Source: Hyposmocoma kahamanoa (lineage: Eukaryota; Arthropoda; Insecta; Lepidoptera; Cosmopterigidae). From it: a stretch of DNA of 64,000 nt. This document shows, piece by piece, positions 43,849 through 55,927 of the stretch. Under the pieces are notes generated by a model, which was not told the origin of the DNA, ran no database searches, and was given only the letters and a program-made list of their open reading frames with translations. Location: assembly GCF_003589595.1 (NCBI RefSeq), contig NW_020653767.1, forward strand, positions 62,001-126,000, given 5' to 3'. The translations under genes were made by a program, and so were the position numbers. Each line of letters begins with the position of its first letter. Positions within the stretch are counted from its first letter, which is position 1.

Positions 43849-45082
43849 TTCTAGGGGGGTCGTGTGTGCGTTATTATATATATACAAATTTACATTTGGA
43901 TACATTTATCGTTTCAACATTTAATTTAAACGTCTTAGATCGAGAATACCTGAAAGAGCTAAACGGGTCACTACCACGGATTTTTGTCATCCAAGTACGC
44001 AGAAGCTGTACAAAGTTTTTGGTTTGTTTTAAACCTCGTGAATGGCCAGTTTTGAATATCAACCGGAATCTTATTATGGAAGCGTGTGCATTGCCCCTTA
44101 AATTAATTAAAATTGTCACTATTTTTTATTTTAAAAAAAATTTTTCTTAACATAATAACATTTTCGTAAATGTACTGTGACTTTAGTGTAAGAATGTTTT
44201 AATCTGTTTAAAGTGTTACCCGCAACTACCTAACTTATGGCAGGCTTTTGGAACATACATTAGCAATGTGCAATTATCATCGTGGTCCTCTGCAGAGCAC
44301 ATACCTCGTTCCGCTAACTTGAATTGAGGACATCATTGTGATAAAGCAAAAAATGAAATCGGTCGTGATGTCACGCTCTCCTCCACTCCCTCGACCTACA
44401 TAGCTAACGAAGGTACACCTAAATTAAAACGTGCGCGGAAACGGAACTACGCAATGTATCTAATTATTATTTACAATAATGAAAAATTAAAAAAAGAAAA
44501 ACTGTGTGGTCATGTCAATTATTTGTTAGCGTAGTACTTCGCTGTCGACTCTACGTTACGGAACCTACACACAAATAGTGCCGGGGTCGCCGGGACGCAT
44601 TCTCGGGTTTCAAGAGATGTATTTTCTTAATATATCCGGTAAATATCCATGCTCATCCTGTTTTGCCACTTTCATTTCTGACTACAAATGACAAACAGTG
44701 AGATAACTAAAGAAAAATCTTTGAGAAAACGATTTGTAACTTTTTTAGATTTGACACGTTTGGATGAGTCTCGGATACAAATTTATGGCACCACATTGCT
44801 AGCGGTAGCATTTTGTTGTTTCCATTAATTTTGTAAATGTCAAGGTATATTTATCCAGATAATTATATCAATGATATTTATCACTTCGAACCCTGAAATA
44901 AAGTATATTGAATTACTAACGGAGCGGCTTTAAAAATCCATTCGTCTTTCTGCTGAGCACATCTCATCTTCAGACTGTTTCAGAGCTACCTCGCTAACTT
45001 AATGCAGGTAGGATTCAAAACTGGATATAACGTCGAAGAGATTTTATAAACGTGTTGGTTTTCTTACTATGTTTTCCTTTAT

Positions 45083-45108
45083 TAAAGTAAGTAAGTAAGT
45101 AAGTAAAG
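45083..45108. repeat. GTAA microsatellite
   Basis: Five GTAA units in a row, imperfect at both ends. Confidence 0.85.
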
Positions 45109-46086
45109 ACAGCGACATGGAAGTGTTCTGTGCCCAGTTTTCAGACAGGCATGGTGTACAATGTTTACATTACAGTTTTTATAGGTACCAGTATTTATTG
45201 TTCATACAATATAGTTTTCAAGGTTTTCAATGTGCACCAAGCAAACTCTGTCACCTGCCTCGCTCACACCTGAAGGGCGTTCGCACGAGTGCGAAAGAGA
45301 CAGAAGATGTGCCGAGGCTTCCGTGATCTTAAACGCGAACTGCGTAGTTGACCAAATGATATAATTTTGAGTTTTATTCTTTGTAGCATAAAGTTCACAT
45401 TATATATAAAAAAATAATATTTTTGGTTTCTTTTTCAAAAGTATGCTTTGACTTTGTAATATATTAAGTTTTATCGCTCATGAAATAAGGTGTCAATTGT
45501 AATGGACGACTGTAGGAAGCATTGTATGTTAAACATGTATACCAACAAAGAAAAAAGTAGCTTTAAAACATTTGTTCCTGCATCTTTTTGAAAACAGACC
45601 TTATATGCACAAGTTACAATTAAAATTCCAGATTCATACTGGTCTCCCCAAAAAGCGTCGGTCGTTGACCCTGCCCCCCGAGGCTGCGGCTCCCGCGCCC
45701 TACCCCCGCCGTTGTCGTGCCCCTGCTCCTTTGCAGGGGGTGGTTTTTTTAAACCACACGCAGCAAGTGCCTTCTTGGTTTCTCACGGTTTTAGAAGCTA
45801 TTTTCGGAACTTTGTGAACGTGATGTCACATCGTGGAGGTTAACCACACTTCATTTTCTTAAAACTAAACAACTTCAGTAGCGCAGAGACACATGGAAAA
45901 TAACAATACCTCTTTGAAGACATGTCAAGTTTGCAACCCGCATCATTCCAGCGTGGTAGACTATACGTTTGAACCTCTGTAGAAGGAGACCGACATGTCT
46001 GAACACACTTAACAGCGCGACGGGTTTTAAGGTGCTTCCGCAACTAATTCAATATAGAGGAGAGTCGTGTTCAGCAGTGGGACGTA

Positions 46087-46325
46087 TGAATCGATACAGC
46101 GAATTGAAAGAACTGATGCGAACAAAGCTACAAGTTGAAATTCGTAATGGAGCTGTGACGCCCGCACGCGTCGAAGAGACGAAAAGTTTAACAAAGTCTT
46201 TGTCGAAACGGCAACGCAATACTTTAATAGTGAGGTCATCGCGGGGCGGGGGCGCGGGGCGCGGGGACCCGTTTGTTATCCTTTGTGTTAAGGAGGAACT
46301 GCGCAACGCGATCGCCACGCACTAA
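46087..46325 (+). CDS. Small open frame of unknown nature
   Basis: The frame is 79 codons from ATG at 46087. It starts MNRYSELKELMRTKLQVEIR and is highly helical and charged, with a Gly-Arg-rich stretch near its end and a stop at 46323-46325. Codon content looks more protein-like than other frames in the intron, but it has no homologue I recognise, no splice sites that would fit gene 2, and it may be a transposon relic. Confidence 0.2.
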
Positions 46326-46779
46326 AATAAATAATAGCACGTAAATGTTAGATATGACGGCAGCAGCCCAGTCAGCACCTGGGCCATGAATTCGTGATGT
46401 GTTGGTGCAAGACCCCATGTGGGGTTTCCAATTTCTGAAGGTCAGGAATGTGTTTCAACCGTGTATCAGGATTTGTTATTACCCGGTAAGCAGCTGGCGG
46501 GCTGTCAAGTTCAAATTGAGCAACAAATTTATCTGAACTTGTTCTAGTGCGGGCGTTCTGGGTGTACGGGGAATTTCTTCACGAATTCCTTGTTCGTGAC
46601 TGACTGATTGAGGGTAAATTGGTATTGTTGTTCGGCATATTATTGTTAAGGGCATTTTATTTATATATCTAATTGTACCTACCTCACAATACGGACTAGT
46701 GTAAACGACGAATTTAGCGCCATAAAGCATTAAAGATAAAGGTAGTAATATTTTTTCGGATCTAATAATAATAATAATT

Positions 46780-47100
46780 GTTTATTTTCAGGCAAAAATC
46801 CTATTTTACATATACAACGTGGCACAATATAACAGTAATGATATTATACAATAATAAAATATGCGAGTAAAATAAAATAAAGCAAAGTAATAAGGTATGA
46901 CCCGTGCAGGTCTTCGTCTAATCTATTTCCTGTTTGCGTCGCGGTGGATGAAACGTCAGTACTTAAAATTGGACCAGACATATCTGCGGAAACAGCTCTC
47001 AGTATGCCGTTATCAGAACAACGCAATCTGTCCCAAAAGGAAGCAATACGAGCCCTGACAACAGCAAAGAAGTCAGGTAATCCCTCCTCGGCGAACATGT
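46780..47100 (-). pseudogene. LINE C-terminal stub
   Basis: On the minus strand 46910-47098 encodes MFAEEGLPDFFAVVRARIAS and continues with FWDRLRCSDNGILRAVSAD, the typical end of CR1-like (Zenon/Daphne type) LINE proteins, preceded by a boundary near 47100 and followed by an AT-rich 3' part ending in ATT repeats near 46765-46790. No RT core is present. Confidence 0.55.
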
Positions 47101-47251
47101 TCGATGCACTGCACTAGCGTGGTAACTTTATAAGAATGCGGAAAGCGTCTAATCATCTAAATCTCGTGTATTTATGTTTTCAAACAAACCAACATTTCAA
47201 ACCCTTTACGTGAACAGCACAAACACGTTTTAACGCGTCATAGTATTTTAC

Positions 47252-47548
47252 AGTAGCAGTGGAGCTCCTTATGACAGAGTTCGTCCAGGGAAGTACTGCC
47301 ACCTTACCTATTTCTGCCGCCAAGCAGTAATGTCAGCGTTACGGTGTTCCGGTTTTGAGGGGTAAGGGTGCTGGTAAAATTAAAGGCACATAGGACTTGC
47401 CAAGTTAGATCTCAGGCTGACAGGCGCAGTGGCAGTGCTCTGATTTAAAGCCCTGAGTGGCTGCAACCGTTATGGACAGGCGTGTCGCTTACCGCCAGGC
47501 GCATGACTTGTTCGTCCCGTCACGTGGTATTTATTATAAAAAAGAAAA
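47252..47548 (+). repeat. R1 dispersed repeat, near full length
   Basis: GTAGCAGTGGAGCTCCTTATG, CAGTAATGTCAGCGTTAC, AGGGGTAAGGGTGCTGG, CTGACAGGCGCAGTGGCAG and GACTTGTTCGTCCCGTCACG, ending in an A-run. A small deletion removes part of the GTGCCCCTCAGATC block. Confidence 0.75.
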
Positions 47549-47884
47549 AATGTCGAAAGCTGAGCGCCAGCTATTGCTTGTCTCCCGACTCGGCCGGCAG
47601 AAGCCCTTATACTGTCCGAGAGCCTACTGAAGACCGTCCGCAAGTGGGGCGTCCATTAAGTAACGATACATTGTGCGAGTGGACGCCTCGTTGCGTCACC
47701 ACGTAACGGCCCCGTAACCCACTCCGGCGGTGAGCGCGGCGCGCGCCAAACTCGACCTTGAGTCGCCGAGTTAAGGTCGAACGGACCTCGCCCTGGGCTA
47801 CGGCTATCAACCGAATCGACTACCACCTTCGCATATTTGAAGTTTGTTATTGTCAAGTTTCAAGTCTACGTATCACTAGAATAT

Positions 47885-47995
47885 AATGACGCCTGGTGGT
47901 ATGCGACACGTCTACCCATAACAGTAAGTTAGGGTTTTAAATTGCAAAGACCTGAGGGCAAGTCCCGTGTACTACAGGAGTAGTAGAGCTATCGA
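47885..47995 (-). repeat. R1 fragment with internal deletion
   Basis: GACGCCTGGTGGTATGCGAC, GGGTTTTAAATTGCAAAGACC and a jump to AGTAGTAGAGCT suggest an R1 copy with most of the middle removed. Confidence 0.45.
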
Positions 47996-48149
47996 AAATT
48001 GTTTTGACATTTTCGAGAAACGAGACGACCGGTGTCTTCAGTCTTATGATCTATGGGAAATGCGCCCGAAGACATATTCCAATAGGAATATCGAGACTTG
48101 AGTCACTAAATTAAAAAGTGTTAAACATCCACCAAACCAACAGTTATTT

Positions 48150-48365
48150 TTAACCATTCATAAAAGGAGGAGGTTCTCAATTCGAATTTTGTGAACCGAT
48201 TTTGAAATTTTAAGAACATATTCTACCTGTAAGGGTAGCAAATTAGGGTGTAAATCAGGTTTATTGGATTTCAACCACTTCCCGTTAGCCGCTTTCAATA
48301 AAACTTGGCAAACAGATGTAATTCCACAAACTTTTAAAAGTGGTTTATGTTTTTTTTATAAAAAG
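48150..48365 (-). repeat. AAATCGGTTAA repeat family copy
   Basis: AGGAGGAGGTTCTCAATTCG, GGGTAGCAAATTAGGG, CACTTCCCGTTAGCCG and CTTTTAAAAGTGG mirror blocks of the copies at 11.9 and 37.8 kb. Confidence 0.6.
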
Positions 48366-48566
48366 GGTAATTATGATTAATATTATAATTTGAATTAATA
48401 AAGAACTCGATTGAAATGTCATGGATTGACGCCTAAACGCCTGGCATAGGTTAGGCGTAGCATATACGTAGGTTTCCAACCTACTTTTGAACAGTCCCAA
48501 AAGACCGAGAGACCGCACCGAGCTTCGATGTTTTCCCCCAGACGGAGAATGCAGCGAGACTGAGGG

Positions 48567-48725
48567 TCGTATTCTAGAACTCTACTCAATGCTCAAGTCA
48601 GGATTTGAGTATGGTTTAATGCACTCGAAATCATACTCAAGTCCCTGCCATTAGAGTCGTATTTCCAGTGCTTATGTTTCCAGTGCAATCCTGACTTGAG
48701 CATTAAGTAGAGTTCTATGATACGA
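48567..48725. mobile_element. 160-bp foldback element
   Basis: TCGTATTCTAGAACTCTACT followed by CAATGCTCAAGTCAGGATT (48567-48605) is inverted at 48687-48725 with about four mismatches. The 80-bp loop is non-coding and itself partly symmetrical (TTGAGTATGGTTT, TCATACTCAA). It is a small MITE or hairpin. Confidence 0.65.
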
Positions 48726-49019
48726 CACTGAAAGTCCTAGCCTTACTCTACGTTATAATACTTACACGGGCCATTGCAATCTATGCTAATTATATGTACT
48801 CGCATATACGAATGGCCGCAGAGCACCTTTGTTTATGCTTGCGAAGCAAATGCCTGAGGTGGTTACGAGCTGTGGTTATGTCGAGGCGGTTGTGTTCCTT
48901 TGCACTGTAAAATTCTGAGTGAAACAACATCCGTTATTTTATTATTCATATAAAGATCGAACCGGCGTCTGTTGCCACGCCGGGGCCACCGCTGTTAACA
49001 ACAGATCTTACTAATTTAT

Positions 49020-49165
49020 TTTTAACCGACGTCAAAAAGGAGGAGGTTCTAAATTCCACTGTATTTTTTTGAGTATGTAACGCGATGAATCGGCAATTGT
49101 GACCCGATTTTGACGATTTTGAAGATGTAGCACCATCTGAGAAATCTATTATATCCATCTTTATA
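49020..49165 (-). repeat. AAATCGGTTAA repeat family fragment
   Basis: TTTTTAACCGACGTCAAAAAGG, AGGAGGTTCTAAATTCCACTG and ACCCGATTTTGACGATTTTG are typical blocks; about half of the family length. Confidence 0.55.
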
Positions 49166-50394
49166 TTAATAATTATAATGTTGAAACTTTGGGAGACTCT
49201 GCGTGGTGACCCGTGCTCAGCAGCGTGCCTGTTGGGTAAAGTGTTACGTGAGGCATTTTTGCCAGCATGAACAGAGGGCATAATCGACTTGACAGTGAGT
49301 AACTGGTGAGTGCTGCGATGAGTTTCACAAGTATTTTTAAATTCAACATTCGAATGGCTGTTGACATTCGCATTGTTGAATTCGAAACGCTTACCGCTAT
49401 TTCAACATCGCCATTTACAAAAAATAGTTCTCAATTTCACTTGATGGGTTATTCTGGCTTTTGCGGACACGTTGCTGAACCGCCATCTGTTCTATCCTGT
49501 CCTGCAGTGAAACTGTTCTATTGTAACAGTGCACATCAAGTTGTTAGCAAGCCAGGTGGAAAAATCCCGTACGGTACACTAACTAATACATGTTCAAGGC
49601 ACCTCCTTATTCCTGCCGTCCACTGACGACACTAAGTGACGCGGCTAAGTGACAAGTGGTCAAATATCCGTTTTGAATAGCAAAAGATAGAGCACAAAAT
49701 ATAAAAATAGATAGACACAGGGTTTCCCTAGTGCGGGGCTATATTGAGTCTGTGCGTTATTATTATATTCTGATATTCTTATGATTATGTTGTCTCACTG
49801 GGCCCACACTCCTCGTGTCTGTACTTACTTCTGGACCCCTTACCCTATATCAGTGGCGTTTGACCTAGTTAGTGCCGTTTAACTATGCGTTATCTAGTAC
49901 CGAATAATGAGAACAAATGTAAGTATGTACATACGTTATGTGTTTGTTTTGGTCCGGCCGTTGTTCGTACGAGCCGTGGAGGGTACTTGTAGGTATTGTG
50001 CTGTCCCTTCCCGAGCCGCGGCACCAACGGCGCGCGGTTGCGCAACGGTGAAAGCCGTGGGGCGAGCCGCAGCCAGCAGATAAGGTTTCGCAAAGGTTTA
50101 CCCGCAAGGAGGACTTCCATTGAGTGAACAGATAGATCGTTCTCGGTCTCCAACAGTACCTTCCTCGGGTTTTCCTCGCGTCTGATACTGGGTTGGGGGA
50201 CATGGATCCACTATCCTCGCCATGCTGAATATGTAACAAGTGGCATCTTTACAGATCTCGATGGCGATATCGAAACGCATCAGAGAACCGCACTAATGAC
50301 TTGGTCTCAAAAAGGGCCTTCGCTCAACGTCGCGGTGCTCGAGGCGTCCTCTTCCGCGTTTGTAATAATAGAATTGTAGTGGCGAGCGCTAGCG

Positions 50395-50404
50395 GTGACG
50401 TCAC
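50395..50404. promoter_or_regulatory. GTGACGTCAC palindrome (CRE)
   Basis: A 10-bp CRE palindrome in a CpG-rich patch (50280-50620). A TATAAACACAG sequence lies about 90 bp downstream (50490), similar to the arrangement at 54.46 kb. Confidence 0.4.
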
Positions 50405-50774
50405 GGCCCCTTTGTCCGAACAAAGCGTTGCACCACAGTTGTCAGAGGGAAGTGAGTGTCAACGCACCACGCGTCTGGTTATCACAAGTATAAACACAGC
50501 ACACTGGCTTCGGTTATCGCATTATCAGCTAAACACGAGTGGTGCAGATGCCGCGATGCCGCGATGGCGTCGCGTCGCTCGGGACAATTCGTTTTGCAAT
50601 AGCGTATTACAGTCGAGCGTAACTTGTTTCGCACCATCTATGGTAAAATGGCGTAATTCAAAAAATGATACTTTTGAGAAACTGGCAATATATATTTTGA
50701 AAATAACGTTCTTATGTGGCGCCAGTAAAAATGTGTCATTTGTCTCGTGACTAATATGGCTTAGTTAAATATAA

Positions 50775-51055
50775 CAAGTTAAGTGACGGGACGACCAAGC
50801 CGTGCGCCTGATGGTAAGCTGTCCATAACAGTTACAGTGCCACTCAGAGCTTTAAATTACAAAAATCTGAGGGGGCGTCCGTCACCCTGAGGCATAAGTT
50901 GACAAGTCCCATGTGCCTGTAATTTCACCAGCACCCTTAACCCTTCAAAACCGGAACACAGTAATGTTGATATTACTGCTTCGCGGCTGAAGAAATAGGT
51001 AAGGTGGCAGTACTTCCCTGGACGAACACTTTCACAAGGAGCTCTACTGCTACGA
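50775..51055 (-). repeat. R1 dispersed repeat, near full length
   Basis: AAGTGACGGGACGACCAAGC, CAGTGCCACTCAGAGCTTTA, GGCATAAGTTGACAAGTCCC, GGAACACAGTAATGTTGATA and AGGAGCTCTACTGCTACG in the expected antisense order. Confidence 0.75.
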
Positions 51056-52324
51056 ATAAAGAAACGAACAGTAATGTGGACTAAAAGGATGAAGACTGAG
51101 CATTGCTGGTTTTCATGCTTCACCTATAACTATTCGCTTGCTGCATCAGATCGACAAGAGGAGTGTATACCTTCTAAAAACCAAGCAATTGCTTCTGTTT
51201 GACATGAACTGAATAAACAGCCATTTAACATCGGGAAAAGTCGGAAAACACGAATGCTTCCGAACGCTATCGCCGCCTGTATTAGATATCGTGTTAATAA
51301 CCGATGTATTTATGACAATTAAATAGGCAACTTTATTTGTCGGTGTATATGATTGTCCATTTGACATTCCATTAATACGGAGACGTGGCTTGTTTTACTA
51401 AAGTGAAAACTTTCAAATTGAATACAATAATTTCCGTTTCTTCCCGTGTTCAATGTTTAGCTATATCTGCATGGTGGTTTTATTTCGTGCGTTATTTATT
51501 TTTTATTTCAGGTCAGGTCAATTCCCAAAAAAGTCACTTTTCGAATTCTGCCACTTTATTATTCAGGGTACAATATGTGGGGCGGCCGGCGGGATTTGTA
51601 GATTGCGGCCTGCAAACAATAATATTGGCCGTAGTTTTTAAATTGTAAGCGCACGCGGAGTGTCTTAAAATGTCTTCTTTGGGTCTCTGGCGACCTGATC
51701 ACCCTCTTAGTCCGAGACGTGTAGGTACAACGGTTTTAAATCGGGTTAAAACCCATTAACGGCCGAAATCGAGGGCAAAAACGATTTACAATTAAATATT
51801 TGTTGTTAATTGAGTTACGTTCAAATGTAATGATGTTACTACAATATTTAGAAAAGCAATAAACATTTGTTTATTGTTTTCTGTTCAAGACGATTCGGTT
51901 TGCCTTTCTATTGAATAGATTCGCTTGAAAATCATATTGAAATAAATCGATACGCACTTGAATCGATAATTCACAGGATTGCAAGGTGAGTATTGTGTGG
52001 AGACATCTGTTTTTGTTCTAAAAAATATTTTTACATCAAATTTGAAATAAGTGTGGAATTATACTAAATTCCTTTTGGGAAGCATACAGCATGATATAAT
52101 ACATTTAATTTTTAACACATAATATGAAACGAACACTCGCCAAAACAGTTTCCACTAATGTTTAATATAGTTACGTTGGATAGACAAATTTGTACACAGC
52201 TATAACCAACTAACATCATAATAGTTGAATACTATTCGCCGTTTCCGCACTTTCCACCCACAATTTTGGGTACAAACGGGTTCCGGCCGGGTTGATTGGG
52301 TTTTAACCCACTGCCCATCTCTGT

Positions 52325-52620
52325 CAGTGGCAGTTGCAGTGCCACTCAGAGCTTTAAATCGCAAAGATCTGCCAAGGCCAAGATCTCCTGTTAGATAAAT
52401 AAATAAATAAATAAATAAGGCACTCGTCACCCCGAAACGTAATGTTGACAAGACCTATATGCCTGTAGTGTCATCCTTAGATACACCTTTGGCCTTCGGA
52501 ACCGGAAAGCAGTAATGTGAGTATTACTGCTTGGCGACTGATATAGGTAAGTAGATAAGAACCAGTACCAATTCCCTGGACGAACTCCTTCACAAGGAGC
52601 TCAACTGCTGCTTGCTGAAT
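52325..52620 (-). repeat. R1 dispersed repeat containing a TAAA microsatellite
   Basis: CAGTTGCAGTGCCACTCAGA at the start and CCTTCACAAGGAGCTCAACTG at the end. The middle is split by a TAAA tetranucleotide run at 52396-52418. Confidence 0.7.
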
Positions 52621-52904
52621 CTCGCATGACTACAGTTAGTTCCGAGAACCACAGGTTCCGGAACCACACACGTAGGATCATGCTACGCAGAATGTACCCA
52701 GAACTGCTTCATGCGCTGACAAGGTAGATTGACATAGAACTGCGCAGACTGCATTTAAAATCAATGGTGCTGGTCCGGCGCGTAGCGGTGAAGAGGTGTT
52801 TTTGTTGTGGACATTTGTCACTGATCTGATTCCATGTCCACGTCACTCGGCGACAGTAAATTGAAAATCGAACGAGGACCGGGTGACCTGCAACACCGGT
52901 ATTT

Positions 52905-53040
52905 TTATGCCTGTCTCAGGCACCAGTCTCTCGCAAATAAGGTTTAGTGTTGAAACTCGGTAGTCAGTAAGCATTTTACAATTTACTTGGTGTGTTGAGA
53001 GAAAATAAATAAATGATTATATATTATTATTATTATAAAA
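52905..53040 (+). repeat. R2 repeat, tail region
   Basis: CTGTCTCAGGCACCAGTCTC and GAGAGAAAATAAATAAATGA ending in ATT triplets resemble 31835-31925. The preceding 250 bp may belong to the same element but cannot be tied to it. Confidence 0.45.
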
Positions 53041-53207
53041 TAAAAAATGTGTTCGTTGTATCGGAAAGCAATAAGCAATATGTAGTGTAAATAATGGATG
53101 AGTCACATTTATCATTCACAATATTTATTTGAATCGTACGTATAATCACAGATAGAAACAACTAAATAGTCATCCATACGAAGAGGCTGTGTTAATTTAC
53201 TTTAATT

Positions 53208-53455
53208 GCGTCCATGGCGAACGTTTGCCAGGCTGAACTGCCACGCAGAGGTCCTAGGTTCGATTCCCGGGCCGGGAGAAATATTTGTATGGCCTACATT
53301 TATTTCTCTCGTGAGTTTGGGTATAATTTGTGTATGTCCATGGCACCCGCGATACAGGGTTTCCCTAGTGCGGGGCTGCGAGTGTGTGCATAATTTATTT
53401 TTTATTGTTTTGTTTTAGTTTTAATTGTAATAATAATAATACATTTACTAAAGTA
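53208..53455 (+). repeat. SINE-A, sense copy
   Basis: Head with TCCATGGCGAACG, GGTCCTAGGTTCGATTCCCG (B box) and GGGCCGGGAGAAATATTTG; body TTTCTCTCGTGAGTTTGGG, TCCATGGCACCCGCGATAC and TTTCCCTAGTGCGGGGCTG; AATAAT tail near 53430-53445. This is the most complete copy in the window. Confidence 0.75.
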
Positions 53456-54055
53456 CCAATAGACTCATATGTGTTAGTATACACAAAGATATGCACTTAT
53501 TTTATTGTTAGTAAAAATTAAATTATAAAAATTAGTTTTGCTATGGTTTTTAACTTATCAAGGTCAATTTTGAATGTCAAATCACTTCTTTGATTGTAAT
53601 ACATAGGTTACATATGATGCCCATTTTGAACGACTGCGACCCGCGACCTTGCGGCGTACAAAGTTTTCAAAACTTTACGCAGACAGACCACACAAAACAC
53701 CAAATAATATAATAATAAGAAACTTAGAAAAATATAAAAATGAAATTTTTGAGATATCCAATATGACACCGTCGTGTCATGTAGTAATGATACTTAAACA
53801 ATGACTACTTAAATTCTACACATTTCTATGTCATTTCAGAATATGATGTACTTATAGACGTCGCTTAAATAAGTGTGTTGTTGTTGTGTGAAGACGACCG
53901 TCAAGAGCGGCTATGTTGTTTTTAAATACCTATCAACTTTATATCATTTACTATTTTTTCACGAAACAGTTACTATTATGGTCGTGAATTACATTTTCGT
54001 AACTTGGCTCCGTTGCTCTGCGACACCTCGCGTGAGAAACCGCCGGTTTACTCTA

Positions 54056-54065
54056 GTGACGTCAC
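54056..54065. promoter_or_regulatory. GTGACGTCAC palindrome (CRE)
   Basis: A 10-bp CRE palindrome 404 bp upstream of the next one, in a locally CpG-rich stretch (CGCGTGAGAAACCGCCGG). Confidence 0.4.
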
Positions 54066-54459
54066 GGTGCCAGCGGAAATACCTTGTAACGACAACGGCA
54101 CGCGCTCATATCAAAAGGAATTTGCCTTATAAGAATGAAGTACATTAAATGTACTCGTACGTGTCATTTAATATATTGTTTTGTCTTCGGGCGTGCGATT
54201 TTTCAATACAATTTGCTGATTCTTTAAAATGCCCCGACACGTCGACGCGATTGTCACAAGCTTAAAATCAAGAAAAGGGACATTTCCTTCACTCATAGCA
54301 GCTTGACGCGCGAGGAGGCGCGGTAATAAGTCACCTTTTTTTTTTGGATACCCCAAAGGCTTTGGCGTCTGCTTTTTCATTAGGTCTGTCTAGTATTTGA
54401 TAAAATGTGGCAACAATTTCTCACAGACAAACAACGCGCCATTGTGGCGAGACAAAGGC

Positions 54460-54481
54460 GTGACGTCACAACGCATATAAA
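54460..54481 (+). promoter_or_regulatory. CRE followed by a TATA box: possible internal promoter
   Basis: GTGACGTCAC (54460-54469) is followed six bases later by TATAAA (54476-54481) in the plus orientation. Downstream sequence is CpG-rich (GCGCGTTGCGCGTTGC). The spacing resembles CRE/TATA promoters. No start-containing exon was recognised after it, so it may drive a non-coding 5' exon or nothing. Confidence 0.35.
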
Positions 54482-55518
54482 CACAAATGTGTGGAAATAC
54501 CTAATGCACGTTTTGCACGTCCGTGGCCCGACTCTCGCAGCGCGTTGCGCGTTGCACGTAGTTGCATAAACTTTATGCGTAGTTCAATATGGACACGAGC
54601 CGTTTATTATCCGACTACAGCGGAGCCCAAAAGAAGCAATGAATACATAAAAAATAATAAACATTAATTAAGATTTAATAAGTTCAGTGAAGGTACCATT
54701 TGTAAGTCAATTTAACGGACCTAATCACGATTGTTTTACTGCAAATAGTTGAGGAATTTGATAGTCTGCAGGTTGTCCTGGTTGCTGCATCAGATCACAT
54801 TTACCATCCTATTATAATGCCATTTTCATTTACATTAATACACTAAATTTCAAGACGACTACGCAACAGCAAGTAAAATAAATCTTCATCTTATGGCTGA
54901 GATATCTACACTGTCCTAGGAAAGAGCTGAGAATCTTAAAACAGATGAACAGACGTTAAATCCGAGCTATGCGGCTTCGTCACTTTCTGATTGCCGCATG
55001 AGTGCCGCATAGCCCTTGAATGACCACCGGCAGACCGCGTGACTCTTTGCGGATGTTTCAAGTTGTCTTTCCGTCACTCTCCTCGGACGAGAGCTACGCC
55101 CTGCGGCGTCACTCGAGACACTCTTTTCGATTGTTTGCGCAAAGTCTAATAATAATGAAGTGGGCACGCCTCCGCCGACCGCTGACCGGCTGCCGACGAC
55201 CGTTGTCGCCTGTCGCCGCCGTCACGTTCCCGCTCCGGTCACGTGCACGTGCCGTGACGCAACGCCGCCGCGTGAGCGCCGTCCGAGCCTTGGCCGTAGT
55301 GGACGTCATTGCAATACTATTGCATGCATGTACTTGCTTACAGTCGGGTTTTTCGTTTGTACCCGATTACGTCAAGGGAACGTGCGCGCTACGCGAACCG
55401 TGACTTTTGCAGTGCACACTTTTAAAGATATCCTCTACAAATGGCTGAACCACAAGTTCTCGTATCAGTGTGCGTCGCTATCGCTATATTTATTTACTGA
55501 TATGCTTCCCGAAACGTG

Positions 55519-55528
55519 NNNNNNNNNN
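55519..55528. other. Assembly gap
   Basis: Ten N's. The true length of missing sequence is unknown. Confidence 0.99.
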
Positions 55529-55927
55529 TGAAAAGAAAAGAAACAAAAAACAAAATAAAAACATAACAAATCCAGAAATTAAGTTGGCATAGTTTTCATT
55601 GGATGTATCGAGTATGTTGTCATCGTCAAGTATGGTCCGTCACGCGCAGATCTCTCCGAGTTGGAGCTTCTCTGCAGATGGAGGAGATATCCACTCGTGC
55701 AAAGACTGGGTGGAACAAAGTCAAAGTGCCGAGGTGAATTCCACTGAGGACCGAACTTTTGTAAATCGTTTCTGGGTGTTCTTGGTAGTGTCCTGGAGAT
55801 TCCGTTGTTCCGGTAGCTACTTATACAGGACATTTCGAAGCTTGGAACCAGGTAATCGGTCGGACTGTGTGGCACTCCCTCCCGTGACTTGAAAGAAGTC
55901 ATCGGAGATGAGACTGGTGAGAATTTA

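Noticed and set aside
55020..55531. Overlapping 123-127-codon frames next to the gap
   Set aside because: Two frames are open together because of CpG-rich composition, and one runs into the N's. Neither has protein character.
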